A stretch of 13,677 nt of DNA from Bacillaceae bacterium (GTDB taxonomy: Bacteria > Bacillota > Bacilli > Bacillales_A > Planococcaceae), in the NCBI GenBank assembly GCA_030149685.1, contig JASLGI010000122.1, positions 1 through 13,677 of the forward strand, read 5' to 3'. Both the position numbers and the translations under genes were made by a program. This document shows, piece by piece, positions 7,727-13,677 of the stretch. Every line of letters starts with the position of its first letter. The first letter of the stretch is position 1. The notes under the pieces are model-generated. The model was not told where the DNA came from and did no database searches. It worked only from the letters and a program-made list of their open reading frames with translations.

Positions 7727-7789
7727 TGCTAGGACACGAAACCGAGCGAAATAGAAGCCTAGCATTCATTTACTTGAAAATATTCAAGT
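7727..7789 (+). other. Two small inverted repeats downstream of the glycosidase gene
   Basis: TGCTAGG (7727-7733) pairs with CCTAGCA (7758-7764) around a 24-base loop, and ACTTGAA (7772-7778) pairs with TTCAAGT (7783-7789) around a four-base loop. Neither has a T tract, so they are not terminators by themselves. They lie in the 3' untranslated region and might stabilise or process the mRNA, or be chance. Confidence 0.3.
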
Positions 7790-7828
7790 CGGAGATCATG
7801 TGAAAATCCTAATATATGTTAAAGAACT

Positions 7829-7867
7829 AAAAAGCGTAGTTGAAGTTTTCCTTCAACTACGCTTTTT
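7829..7867. terminator. Bidirectional terminator between convergent genes
   Basis: A perfect 17-bp stem (7829-7845 with 7851-7867, loop TTTTC) carries A and T runs on both sides, so it works on either strand. It serves the plus-strand glycosidase gene and the minus-strand glucosaminidase gene, whose stop codon is at 7872. Confidence 0.92.
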
Positions 7868-7871
7868 TCGT

Positions 7872-10277
7872 TTAGTTTAATACGTTGAGATCGCTTGCGC
7901 GTACCCAGCCACGTCCTGGTCCTGAATCTTTGTCTGAAATGATTTGGTACCAACCGTTTTGTTCTGCTGTAATGACGACTGGGTAACCGAGGTTACCGCT
8001 TGCGCCACGGTCGCGTGCTTTGTATTTATACATCACTTTGCTTGATGCTGATGGTTCTGCATAGACGTTGATCTCACGTGAGTGCGCTGTAACACCGATC
8101 GTATTTTCTTGGTAGTCACGGCCACCGAGTGATTGATCCGCGCGGTACATATGCGCGGCAATTTTCGCTCCCCAATCCGGGTCTGATGCGTACATTACGT
8201 TCACACCGACAGATTTGTTTCCTGGAGCTCCTCCGTTGCTATACATACCATTTGGTACGACATATTTAGCGTTCATATATTCGTGGATAAATGCGTCGAC
8301 ACTGTAACGTGGTGCCGCATATTTCGATCCGTCTCCTGGTGAGTTATCGAAGACACGGATACCGAATAAGTTGTTTTTGTTTTGAGCATTCCAACTCATT
8401 CCGTAATCACTTTCGTGAATCGCTGCGCCTAAAATGAAGAGCGCGTTCACACGATATTTCGCTTCTGCTTCTTTTAAATACGTACCGAGTCCGAGAATTT
8501 TCGAACGTTTCGATGCGTTTTTATATTTCGTATATCCCATACGTTCGCGTTCTTGTAATACTTGAACGATGTAACGGTTTAACTCTTCTGCACTGTAATT
8601 CGTTTTTGAACGAATAGAGTTAAATTGGAAGTATGGGTAATGCGTGCCGACTTTTTGTCCGCCTACTGTGAAGTAGTCAACACCATTTGCTGTGTAATAT
8701 TTTACACCTGGTTTTAAAAATGATGGTGCTGGTCCGCCTTCATATGAAACGAATTTTTTCGTTTGATAGTTGTAGACGTAATGATGGACTTTTCCGTTCA
8801 CGACTTTCGCATGGTTTTGTACTTTCGTCGGTGCTTTTCGCACGCTCGATTTTGATACGTAACCGATATGGTCCGCTACTTGTACTTTGTAATAGTTACG
8901 GCCATTTTCTAAGACGTACATACCGACGCCTGATGAGACGTATGTTAACTGATTACGTAATCCTGGCTCTTTGAAAATACGAACCGTTGCGCTCACCGTT
9001 GATGGCACGTAAACAACGTCTGCACGTAAAAAGGCAGAACCTGACGTATCTAATGGTGTCGTTGGTCGTTGTTCAATCTCGCCACCTGGTGTTGGTGTCG
9101 TCGGACGTGGTGGTGTCGGTGTCACTTCTGGTTTTTCTTCGACTTCTGGTACGTCCGGTACTTCTGGTTGTTCACCACTATCGAGTACTGCATCGCCTTC
9201 TGGTAATTCTTCAATTGCGTCGACGAGGCGGTTTAATGCTGCTGCGACTTGGTCACGCTGCGTTAATCCCATCGGGCTGAAGACGATCCCTTCTGACGTT
9301 TTCCCCGTTCCGTTGATAACTCCTACTTTATTTAAAAGTAATGCATCACGTGCGCCGTTCGGTGTTAAAAATTGTGAACGGTCTGCAATGCTCAAGTCTT
9401 CAACTTCTGGTAATTCCACCGGTTGTGAACGTAATACTTTCGCAAGTGTAATGATCATCTGTTCACGTGTTAACGTATCGTGCGGGTTGAACATATTGTT
9501 CGCGCCACCTTGCATATATTTCGCTTCATACACAGCGCCGATTTCTTTCGCTAACTTCATATTGTCTGATACATCGACAAATGGAGCGTTTGTGGACGGT
9601 TTTAACTCCATCGCACGTGATAAAATCGCAGCGAACTGTTGACGAGATACTTTTTCTTTCGGACGGATCGAACCGTCTGAATATCCTTTAATGTATCCAC
9701 GTTGGATCGCACGCTCGAGTTCTTCTTTTAACGTATAACTTTTCACTGCACTTAATGTAACAGGTGCTGCTGTTTCTTCTGCTACTCGTTCTACTTTCGG
9801 TGCTTTGAAACGTGTCGTCGATTCTTCTGATTGAACGTAGACGATTAACTCGATACGCTCATCTGTCGATTCTGCTGATTCGACGATTGCTTCATGTAAC
9901 ACACCTTGTGAAAAGTCTAATGATGAAGGAATTTCTTCCCCTTCATAAGCAACAATCGTTTCTGTCTTTTTATCTGTATTGCCTTCTACATCGTACGTGT
10001 TTTTCTCTACAAGCACTCGCACGAGATTGTCTCCTTGAATGACTGCTCGTAATTTATCTAATGCGTCGACTCCGACAATTTTTTTATCGCTAATGACTTG
10101 ATCGTCTAAATAAAATTGCACTGCTAAACGGTCCGTCCCGCGCTCATTCGCTACTGAAGATGATTCGACAGCTGCTTTTACACGGTCAGGAGTGATAGAA
10201 TCTGCGCCAACCCCTGTTAAACCTACTGCTAAAGATAATCCAAAGGCTGCAAATACGGTTGATCGTTTTTTACTCAT
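7872..10277 (-). CDS. Exported SLH endo-beta-N-acetylglucosaminidase (GH73-type)
   Basis: This autolysin should cleave the glycan backbone of peptidoglycan after N-acetylglucosamine. The 801-aa protein has a signal peptide (about 1-25), an unassigned beta-rich module (about 50-155), three SLH repeats (about 182-228, 232-283, 295-350), a Pro/Glu/Thr-rich linker (about 358-410), an SH3_3-like region (about 420-478), a lead-in typical of Bacillus glucosaminidases (SIRSKTNYSAEELNRYI at 554-570), the catalytic domain (about 590-720), and a C-terminal SH3 region (about 735-800, ending GWVRASDLNVLN). AAIHESDYG (618-626) holds the likely catalytic Glu, E622, and NNLFGI follows at 635-640, so it looks active. 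The ATG at 10275-10277 follows AAAGGAAGG. It is convergent with the glycosidase gene and shares its terminator. Together with the amidase it would give the locus both main wall-hydrolase specificities. Confidence 0.92.
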   Translation of the reverse strand: MSKKRSTVFAAFGLSLAVGLTGVGADSITPDRVKAAVESSSVANERGTDRLAVQFYLDDQVISDKKIVGVDALDKLRAVIQGDNLVRVLVEKNTYDVEGNTDKKTETIVAYEGEEIPSSLDFSQGVLHEAIVESAESTDERIELIVYVQSEESTTRFKAPKVERVAEETAAPVTLSAVKSYTLKEELERAIQRGYIKGYSDGSIRPKEKVSRQQFAAILSRAMELKPSTNAPFVDVSDNMKLAKEIGAVYEAKYMQGGANNMFNPHDTLTREQMIITLAKVLRSQPVELPEVEDLSIADRSQFLTPNGARDALLLNKVGVINGTGKTSEGIVFSPMGLTQRDQVAAALNRLVDAIEELPEGDAVLDSGEQPEVPDVPEVEEKPEVTPTPPRPTTPTPGGEIEQRPTTPLDTSGSAFLRADVVYVPSTVSATVRIFKEPGLRNQLTYVSSGVGMYVLENGRNYYKVQVADHIGYVSKSSVRKAPTKVQNHAKVVNGKVHHYVYNYQTKKFVSYEGGPAPSFLKPGVKYYTANGVDYFTVGGQKVGTHYPYFQFNSIRSKTNYSAEELNRYIVQVLQERERMGYTKYKNASKRSKILGLGTYLKEAEAKYRVNALFILGAAIHESDYGMSWNAQNKNNLFGIRVFDNSPGDGSKYAAPRYSVDAFIHEYMNAKYVVPNGMYSNGGAPGNKSVGVNVMYASDPDWGAKIAAHMYRADQSLGGRDYQENTIGVTAHSREINVYAEPSASSKVMYKYKARDRGASGNLGYPVVITAEQNGWYQIISDKDSGPGRGWVRASDLNVLN

Positions 10278-10346
10278 TTGTTTCCTTCCTTTCAGGTCTA
10301 TAAACTGTCGGGCGGTATACTCGTTTACTCAAACTTTGTTCTGATG
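10278..10346 (-). promoter_or_regulatory. Upstream region of the glucosaminidase gene
   Basis: This short stretch must hold the start signals of the glucosaminidase gene, because a strong minus-strand terminator lies just upstream of it. The ribosome site AAAGGAAGG ends six bases before the ATG. I find no convincing -35/-10 pair; TTTATA and GTATAC hexamers are present without a good -35 at the right distance. A 12-base dyad GTTT-GAGT-AAAC on the minus strand might be a binding site. Confidence 0.3.
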
Positions 10347-10398
10347 AAAAAAGAGAACGAGGGCATCGATGAGCATCGACACCTTTTTTCACGCTCTC
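10347..10398 (-). terminator. Rho-independent terminator of the S8 protease gene
   Basis: On the minus strand an outer stem (GAGAGCG with CGTTCTC) encloses an inner nine-bp stem (GGTGTCGAT with ATCGATGCC, loop GCTC), followed by TTTTTT. It lies 47 bases after the protease stop and upstream of the glucosaminidase gene, so the two minus-strand genes are probably separate transcripts. Confidence 0.8.
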
Positions 10399-10444
10399 TT
10401 CTTATCTTTCTATTTTATAGGACGATGTAGTTTCGCACAACTAT

Positions 10445-12319
10445 TTAGCGAAAATCAGGTTCTTGAGTACGTGCTAAAAAGATAGCGAAGTCTCCACGAG
10501 TCATTGCTGCACCTGGACGGAACGTACCGTCTGGATAACCACCAGCAATTTTATTTTGAACTAATGTTTGGATCGCTTTGTACCCTTTCATCCATTCGTG
10601 GACGTCTTTAATTTCTATCGGACGATCGAGTTGTAAGTCAAATGCACGTGTTAAAACGATCGCCATTTCTGCACGTGTCATCGGAACGCCTGGACGGAAT
10701 GTACCGTCTGGGTATCCACTAATAATTCCTTCTTTCACCGCTGCGGCAATATGTCCTGCCGCCTTCGATTGTTCAGACACATCGTCAAACCCTGTATCTT
10801 TATCTTCTACATCTAATTGCAATGCACGAGCGATAAACAATACCGCTTCTGCACGCGTCATCGTTGAATACGGACGGAACGTGCCATCTGGGAATCCAGA
10901 CAATTGCTCATGCGCATTTAAATAACCGACTGCGTAAGCGAATCGCTGATTGTTCGTCACATCTTTATAATAAGGCTCCGCAATTTTCACATATTGACGC
11001 TCATGCAATGAAAGTGTTTGAACGTCGACTGGTTTCAATCCTGCCACACCGTAGACTGTGTAACCGTCGAGTGTTTTCGTAATTGAACGACCATCTGCTT
11101 GCACCTCAAATACCGCATCTTTCGGTTGGATGACCGCTTTTCCTTTTGTCGCTCGAACGTCTAATGGAACAGAACCTTTCACATCTTTTCGGTATTGGAC
11201 GAGGCCGTAACCGAAATGCGTTTTCTCTGACTCATCGCCGATCGCTTTTGCTGTACGGCGGAGGTGTTGACGTAATTCTACGTTCGTCATATTCGGGAAA
11301 CGCTCACGATAAAGTGCAAGCACTCCCGTCACATGAGGAGCTGCCATTGACGTGCCGCTCATACGCGTATAACCGTCTTCTTTCCCATCGACGAAATCCC
11401 ATTCGAGTGGGTACGTACTGAAAATACGACTTCCTGGTGCTGTCACTTCAATTTCTGGGCCGTATGCACTTTTTGGCAATTTGCGCATCGTATCTCCTAA
11501 AGCGCTCACCGCAATGACTGTGTCATACTTTGCCGGATACGTCACGGAAGGATCGCTCTCTAACCCGTTATTTCCTGCAGACCCGACGAAAAGTACGCCT
11601 GCCTCATACGCATCTTCTAATACTTTTTTCAAAGCTAAATCACTTTTCGATGTGTTAATACTTAAGTTCACAACATCCATCTTATTTTCACGTGTCCAAT
11701 TGACCGCATCTACGAGACCACGTGTCGTACCGAGGCCGAACTCATTCATCGCTTTTACCGCGTAAAGCTCTACTTCTGGTGCGATACCGACGAGTCCTTG
11801 ACCATTTTCACGAGCGGCGATAATGCCCGCTACGTGTGTACCGTGACCGTTATTGTCGCAATAAGGCAAACGGTATTGCGTACAGTTCACTCCGTGGACG
11901 CAATATCCGCCGTGAACGTGTAAGTCTGGGTGCTTCGTATCAACACCAGAGTCAACGACCGCTACACGTACACCGCGTCCTTTGTAAGGGTACGTTTCTG
12001 TTTGTGTCGCTTGAATGAGCGGAGCAGAAAATAATTCTTGGTCTCCTTCCGCATTCGACTCGTATTGACGTTCCGTTTGTAAAATCGCGCGTGGGAGTGT
12101 CGTACGTAATGTTTCGAGTTGTTCGTCATTTGCTCGAATGACCGTTACTCCGGCACTTTCGTATACTTCTTCAATTTGTACTTGTAATGATTCGGCCACT
12201 TGTTGCACTTCTTCTACATCATCGTAAATGACCAATCGTACGTCATTTGCTGCTTGTGCATCCAGTGGTAAAAAGAACACTGTCAATGCAACGATCATTG
12301 ACGCTATCCAATGTTTCAT
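10445..12319 (-). CDS. Exported subtilisin-like serine protease (S8) with three C-terminal SLH repeats
   Basis: This is a secreted, wall-anchored endopeptidase. The 624-aa protein has a signal peptide (about 1-23, AQA), an inhibitor-type prodomain (about 26-85), and a peptidase S8 domain (about 108-375). The triad and oxyanion residue are intact: D123 in VAVVDSGVDTKHPDL, H159 in NNGHGTHVAG, N250 in VGSAGNNG and S324 in SGTSMAAPHV. Three SLH repeats follow at about 450-500, 511-560 and 569-618, each with a G-x-PDGTFRP turn and MTR. Between D123 and H159 the protein has Cys at 140, 146 and 154, unusual for an extracellular Firmicutes protein. ATG at 12317-12319 follows a modest ribosome site (AGAGGCGG); a SigA-like promoter and a terminator flank the gene. 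It may process surface proteins or help nutrition; that part is inference. Confidence 0.95.
   Translation of the reverse strand: MKHWIASMIVALTVFFLPLDAQAANDVRLVIYDDVEEVQQVAESLQVQIEEVYESAGVTVIRANDEQLETLRTTLPRAILQTERQYESNAEGDQELFSAPLIQATQTETYPYKGRGVRVAVVDSGVDTKHPDLHVHGGYCVHGVNCTQYRLPYCDNNGHGTHVAGIIAARENGQGLVGIAPEVELYAVKAMNEFGLGTTRGLVDAVNWTRENKMDVVNLSINTSKSDLALKKVLEDAYEAGVLFVGSAGNNGLESDPSVTYPAKYDTVIAVSALGDTMRKLPKSAYGPEIEVTAPGSRIFSTYPLEWDFVDGKEDGYTRMSGTSMAAPHVTGVLALYRERFPNMTNVELRQHLRRTAKAIGDESEKTHFGYGLVQYRKDVKGSVPLDVRATKGKAVIQPKDAVFEVQADGRSITKTLDGYTVYGVAGLKPVDVQTLSLHERQYVKIAEPYYKDVTNNQRFAYAVGYLNAHEQLSGFPDGTFRPYSTMTRAEAVLFIARALQLDVEDKDTGFDDVSEQSKAAGHIAAAVKEGIISGYPDGTFRPGVPMTRAEMAIVLTRAFDLQLDRPIEIKDVHEWMKGYKAIQTLVQNKIAGGYPDGTFRPGAAMTRGDFAIFLARTQEPDFR
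10495..10897 (-). repeat. Three similar 46-base DNA segments within the SLH repeats of the S8 protease
   Basis: Segments at 10495-10540, 10672-10717 and 10852-10897 encode the PDGTFRP...MTR turn of each SLH repeat and are spaced 177 and 180 bases apart, so any recombination between them stays in frame. Copies one and two match at 37 of 46 bases by hand count; copy three is more distant. The other SLH genes here do not show such close DNA copies. Confidence 0.6.
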
Positions 12320-12366
12320 CTATCCCGCCTCTTTCCCTATTGTTCATCGTATTCATTACTTTGCAT

Positions 12367-12395
12367 ATTATCATATTTCGAAGGACTTTTGAAAA
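12367..12395 (-). promoter_or_regulatory. SigA-like promoter of the S8 protease gene
   Basis: On the minus strand TTTTCA (12390-12395) and GATAAT (12367-12372) are 17 bases apart. No clear terminator is seen after the transporter gene just upstream, so some read-through from it is possible. Confidence 0.6.
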
Positions 12396-12404
12396 GATAT
12401 CACG

Positions 12405-13328
12405 TTAGAAAGATGAAGTTTTTTCCTTTTTCTTCGAGCGCCACAATTCTTCCGCAGCTCCTGAACCGAAGATTACCCCAATTATAATGAAACCGAGTGC
12501 AATGAAGTGTCGAATTGTTAATACTTCGCCTAAGAAGAAGGCTGAACCGGTTAATGCGAAAAATGTATTTAAATTAATAAAAATCGCTGCCTTCGTCGGT
12601 CCGACTTCTCCGACCGAATAGTTGTACAACATATGACCGACCGCTGTACCGAATACTGCACTTACGCTAAACCAAAACCAAAATAGAGGAGGTGTTGAAA
12701 AGAGGACATTTAACTCTCCAGGCTCTTGAATTATTCCGATCACGATCATTATGACACTACCGATCAGCAACATATATGCTGTAAGAAGGCGCGGGTCTAA
12801 CGTTTTCGCGGCTTTTGCGATAATAATAAACGAGAGTACTTGGGCTAAAATCGAAATGAAAATGAAAGCATCTCCGATCGATAAACCGGTAAATTCCCCA
12901 CCGTCTAAGAAAATGACTGAACTTACTCCAGCAAATCCGAGAAAGACTCCGAGCCATTGTAAACGAGACGGATAGCTTTTTAATAAAAGCGCCGTAAATA
13001 CAGCGGTAAGTACAGGACCTGTCCCTAAAATGAGTCCTGCATTCGTCGCTTGCGTACGCACGAGTCCCATATTTAAAAAGTAGTGGTGCATGACGACGTT
13101 TAAAATCGCTCCCCCGACAATATATAGCCATTCGCGCTTTGAAGGGAGACGAACAGCTTTCATCCACCATAAAATGAGAAATACAGTGACCGCTGCGAGT
13201 AGCAAACGAAACCCGGTCATCGTTACCGGTTGAACGTACGATAATAAATATTTTAATAACGGCAAATTAAGTCCCCATACGAACATGACGAACACTAAAA
13301 TACCGTACATCTTCCATAGTCGTGGCAA
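12405..13328 (-). CDS. EamA/DMT-superfamily inner-membrane transporter
   Basis: With a start at 13328 this is a 307-aa protein with about ten transmembrane helices in two EamA halves, about 9-140 and 150-286; both halves end in the usual helix (VFLGFAGVSSVIFL and ALGFIIIGVIFGSG). The hallmark GAILNVVMHHYFLNMGLVRTQA lies in the first half. DMT proteins export or import small metabolites; the substrate cannot be read here. An upstream TTG at 13364 extends the frame by 12 codons, but AAAAGGAGGG at 13335-13344 lies inside that extension and six bases before the TTG at 13326-13328, which is therefore the better start. The C-terminus is basic (KKKEKTSS). No clear terminator follows; the S8 protease promoter begins nearby. 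The link to the wall genes is not evident. Confidence 0.88.
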   Translation of the reverse strand: MPRLWKMYGILVFVMFVWGLNLPLLKYLLSYVQPVTMTGFRLLLAAVTVFLILWWMKAVRLPSKREWLYIVGGAILNVVMHHYFLNMGLVRTQATNAGLILGTGPVLTAVFTALLLKSYPSRLQWLGVFLGFAGVSSVIFLDGGEFTGLSIGDAFIFISILAQVLSFIIIAKAAKTLDPRLLTAYMLLIGSVIMIVIGIIQEPGELNVLFSTPPLFWFWFSVSAVFGTAVGHMLYNYSVGEVGPTKAAIFINLNTFFALTGSAFFLGEVLTIRHFIALGFIIIGVIFGSGAAEELWRSKKKEKTSSF

Positions 13329-13334
13329 TGAATG

Positions 13335-13344
13335 CCCTCCTTTT
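13335..13344 (-). promoter_or_regulatory. Strong ribosome binding site that sets the TTG start of the DMT transporter
   Basis: AAAAGGAGGG on the minus strand is six bases from the TTG at 13328. It would be coding sequence if the longer TTG start at 13364 were used, which argues for the shorter protein. Confidence 0.8.
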
Positions 13345-13348
13345 AATA

Positions 13349-13404
13349 CCGAACGGATTGACAAACACCTGCAAACAGGCGAGTAGACAAACCCGAACGG
13401 ATTG
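13349..13404. repeat. Direct repeat CCGAACGGATTG flanking a small dyad, upstream of the transporter
   Basis: Two perfect 12-base copies at 13349-13360 and 13393-13404 start 44 bases apart, close to four helical turns. Each contains the half-palindrome CCG-AA-CGG. Between them lies CCTG-CAAA-CAGG. The layout looks like an operator pair controlling the DMT gene. Confidence 0.5.
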
Positions 13405-13410
13405 TGTGAA
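13382..13410 (-). promoter_or_regulatory. Possible promoter of the DMT transporter
   Basis: On the minus strand TTCACA (13405-13410) and TCTACT (13382-13387) are 17 bases apart; the -35 is good and the -10 poor. The upstream copy of the 12-base repeat fills the spacer, which would suit a regulator that acts there. Confidence 0.35.
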
Positions 13411-13449
13411 ACGTTCTACATTTATTAAACAGATGTTATCCTCCATAAG

Positions 13450-13492
13450 AAAAAGGCTACCCGTTAAGCGATCAAAACGCAGGGCAGCCTTT
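13450..13492 (-). terminator. Rho-independent terminator of the gene at the right edge
   Basis: A stem of nine bp plus two A-T pairs (AGGCTACCC at 13454-13462 with GGGCAGCCT at 13482-13490) contains one position that pairs only as G-U on the minus strand, and is followed there by TTTTT. It ends the transcript of the edge gene before the transporter. Confidence 0.82.
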
Positions 13493-13497
13493 CATCC

Positions 13498-13677
13498 TTA
13501 TGGTAATAAAGTGTATCGGATATATTCTTTCCATCCGAGGGACTTCCACGTTTTCCAACTTGGCCAATGCCATGGAGAACGTAATACGTAGTCATCTGCT
13601 TCTTCTAATACTTTTGAATCTTTATGATGCACGATGACATCTTGCATATAAACACCGTCTGTAATAATTTGACGATC
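13498..13677 (-). CDS. C-terminal end of an unrecognised gene, cut by the window edge
   Basis: Only the last 59 codons and TAA are inside the window; the start lies beyond the right edge. The end of the protein is rich in tryptophan and aromatic residues: SPWHWPSWKTWKSLGWKEYI, then RYTLLP. The frame is open to the edge and is followed eight bases downstream by a good terminator, which supports a real gene. I do not recognise the family. It is on the same strand as the transporter but separated from it by the terminator. Confidence 0.6.
   Translation of the reverse strand, partial: DRQIITDGVYMQDVIVHHKDSKVLEEADDYVLRSPWHWPSWKTWKSLGWKEYIRYTLLP

Noticed and set aside
7723..7828. Small RNA gene suggested by two hairpins after the glycosidase gene
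   Set aside because: No promoter could be identified and the hairpins are short; kept only as a low-confidence structural feature.
8687..9642. Plus-strand open frames of about 95-109 codons opposite the glucosaminidase gene
   Set aside because: They lie antisense to a gene with clear domains, show no coherent protein features and lack ribosome sites; they are shadows of its codon pattern.
12757..13170. Minus-strand 137-codon open frame inside the transporter gene
   Set aside because: It is an alternative frame of the EamA gene, with no recognisable features.
13329..13364. Longer N-terminus of the DMT transporter from TTG at 13364
   Set aside because: The strong ribosome site AAAAGGAGGG lies inside this extension and is well placed for the TTG at 13328.
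13270..13446. Minus-strand 59-codon frame from ATG 13446 as a leader peptide of the transporter
   Set aside because: It has no ribosome binding site, crosses the repeat region and overlaps the transporter start out of frame; it is probably chance.
13322..13591. Plus-strand 89-codon open frame across the transporter upstream region and the edge gene
   Set aside because: It runs through a terminator and an opposing coding end, and has a basic, unstructured translation without a ribosome site.
1..13677. CRISPR array, tRNA or rRNA genes, insertion sequences, phage or defence genes
   Set aside because: No regularly spaced repeats, tRNA-like cloverleaf, transposase or integrase motifs or known defence domains were seen on either strand.

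Overview
The window looks like a chromosomal stretch from a Gram-positive bacterium of the Bacillales/Caryophanales type. The signs are strong Shine-Dalgarno sequences (AAAGGAGG and similar), Firmicutes-style signal peptides, SigA-like promoters, U-tailed intrinsic terminators, and many exported proteins with S-layer-homology (SLH) domains. The genus cannot be settled from the sequence alone. No RNA genes, CRISPR arrays, insertion sequences or phage genes were seen.

Layout. (1) 1-2708, plus strand: the 3' part of a MurJ/MviN-type lipid-linked glycan flippase, overlapping by one base a 509-aa membrane-anchored extracytoplasmic protein of unknown function. The second gene's terminator hairpin begins before its own stop codon. 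(2) 2788-4239, minus: an exported Amidase_3 N-acetylmuramoyl-L-alanine amidase with SLH and SH3 domains. It is transcribed divergently, across a 201-bp intergenic region, from (3) 4441-5064, plus: a small exported protein made of three SLH repeats and little else. (4) 5254-7722, plus: a large exported phosphodiester glycosidase (NAGPA/DUF2233 family) with C-terminal accessory domains and a possible lipobox. (5) 7872-10277, minus: an exported GH73-type endo-beta-N-acetylglucosaminidase with SLH repeats, a Pro-rich linker and two SH3 regions. (6) 10445-12319, minus: an exported subtilisin-like S8 protease with three C-terminal SLH repeats. (7) 12405-13328, minus: an EamA/DMT transporter that most likely starts at a TTG codon. 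(8) 13498-13677, minus: the 3' end of an unrecognised gene that runs out of the window.

Taken together, 1-12319 reads as a cell-envelope locus. It has a glycan-lipid flippase, an unknown exported partner, two peptidoglycan hydrolases of complementary specificity (amidase and glucosaminidase), a protease, a glycan phosphodiesterase, and SLH modules that would hold four of these proteins on the wall polymer. SLH domains are known to bind pyruvylated secondary cell-wall polymer in related bacteria, so a CsaB-type pyruvyl transferase may lie upstream of the window; that is inference. After the flippase operon most genes appear to have their own promoter and terminator, which suggests separate control rather than one long operon. 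I see no clearly undescribed defence or mobile system. The best candidates for new biology are the unknown flippase partner, the SLH-only protein, the NAGPA-family enzyme, and the unassigned N-terminal module of the glucosaminidase.
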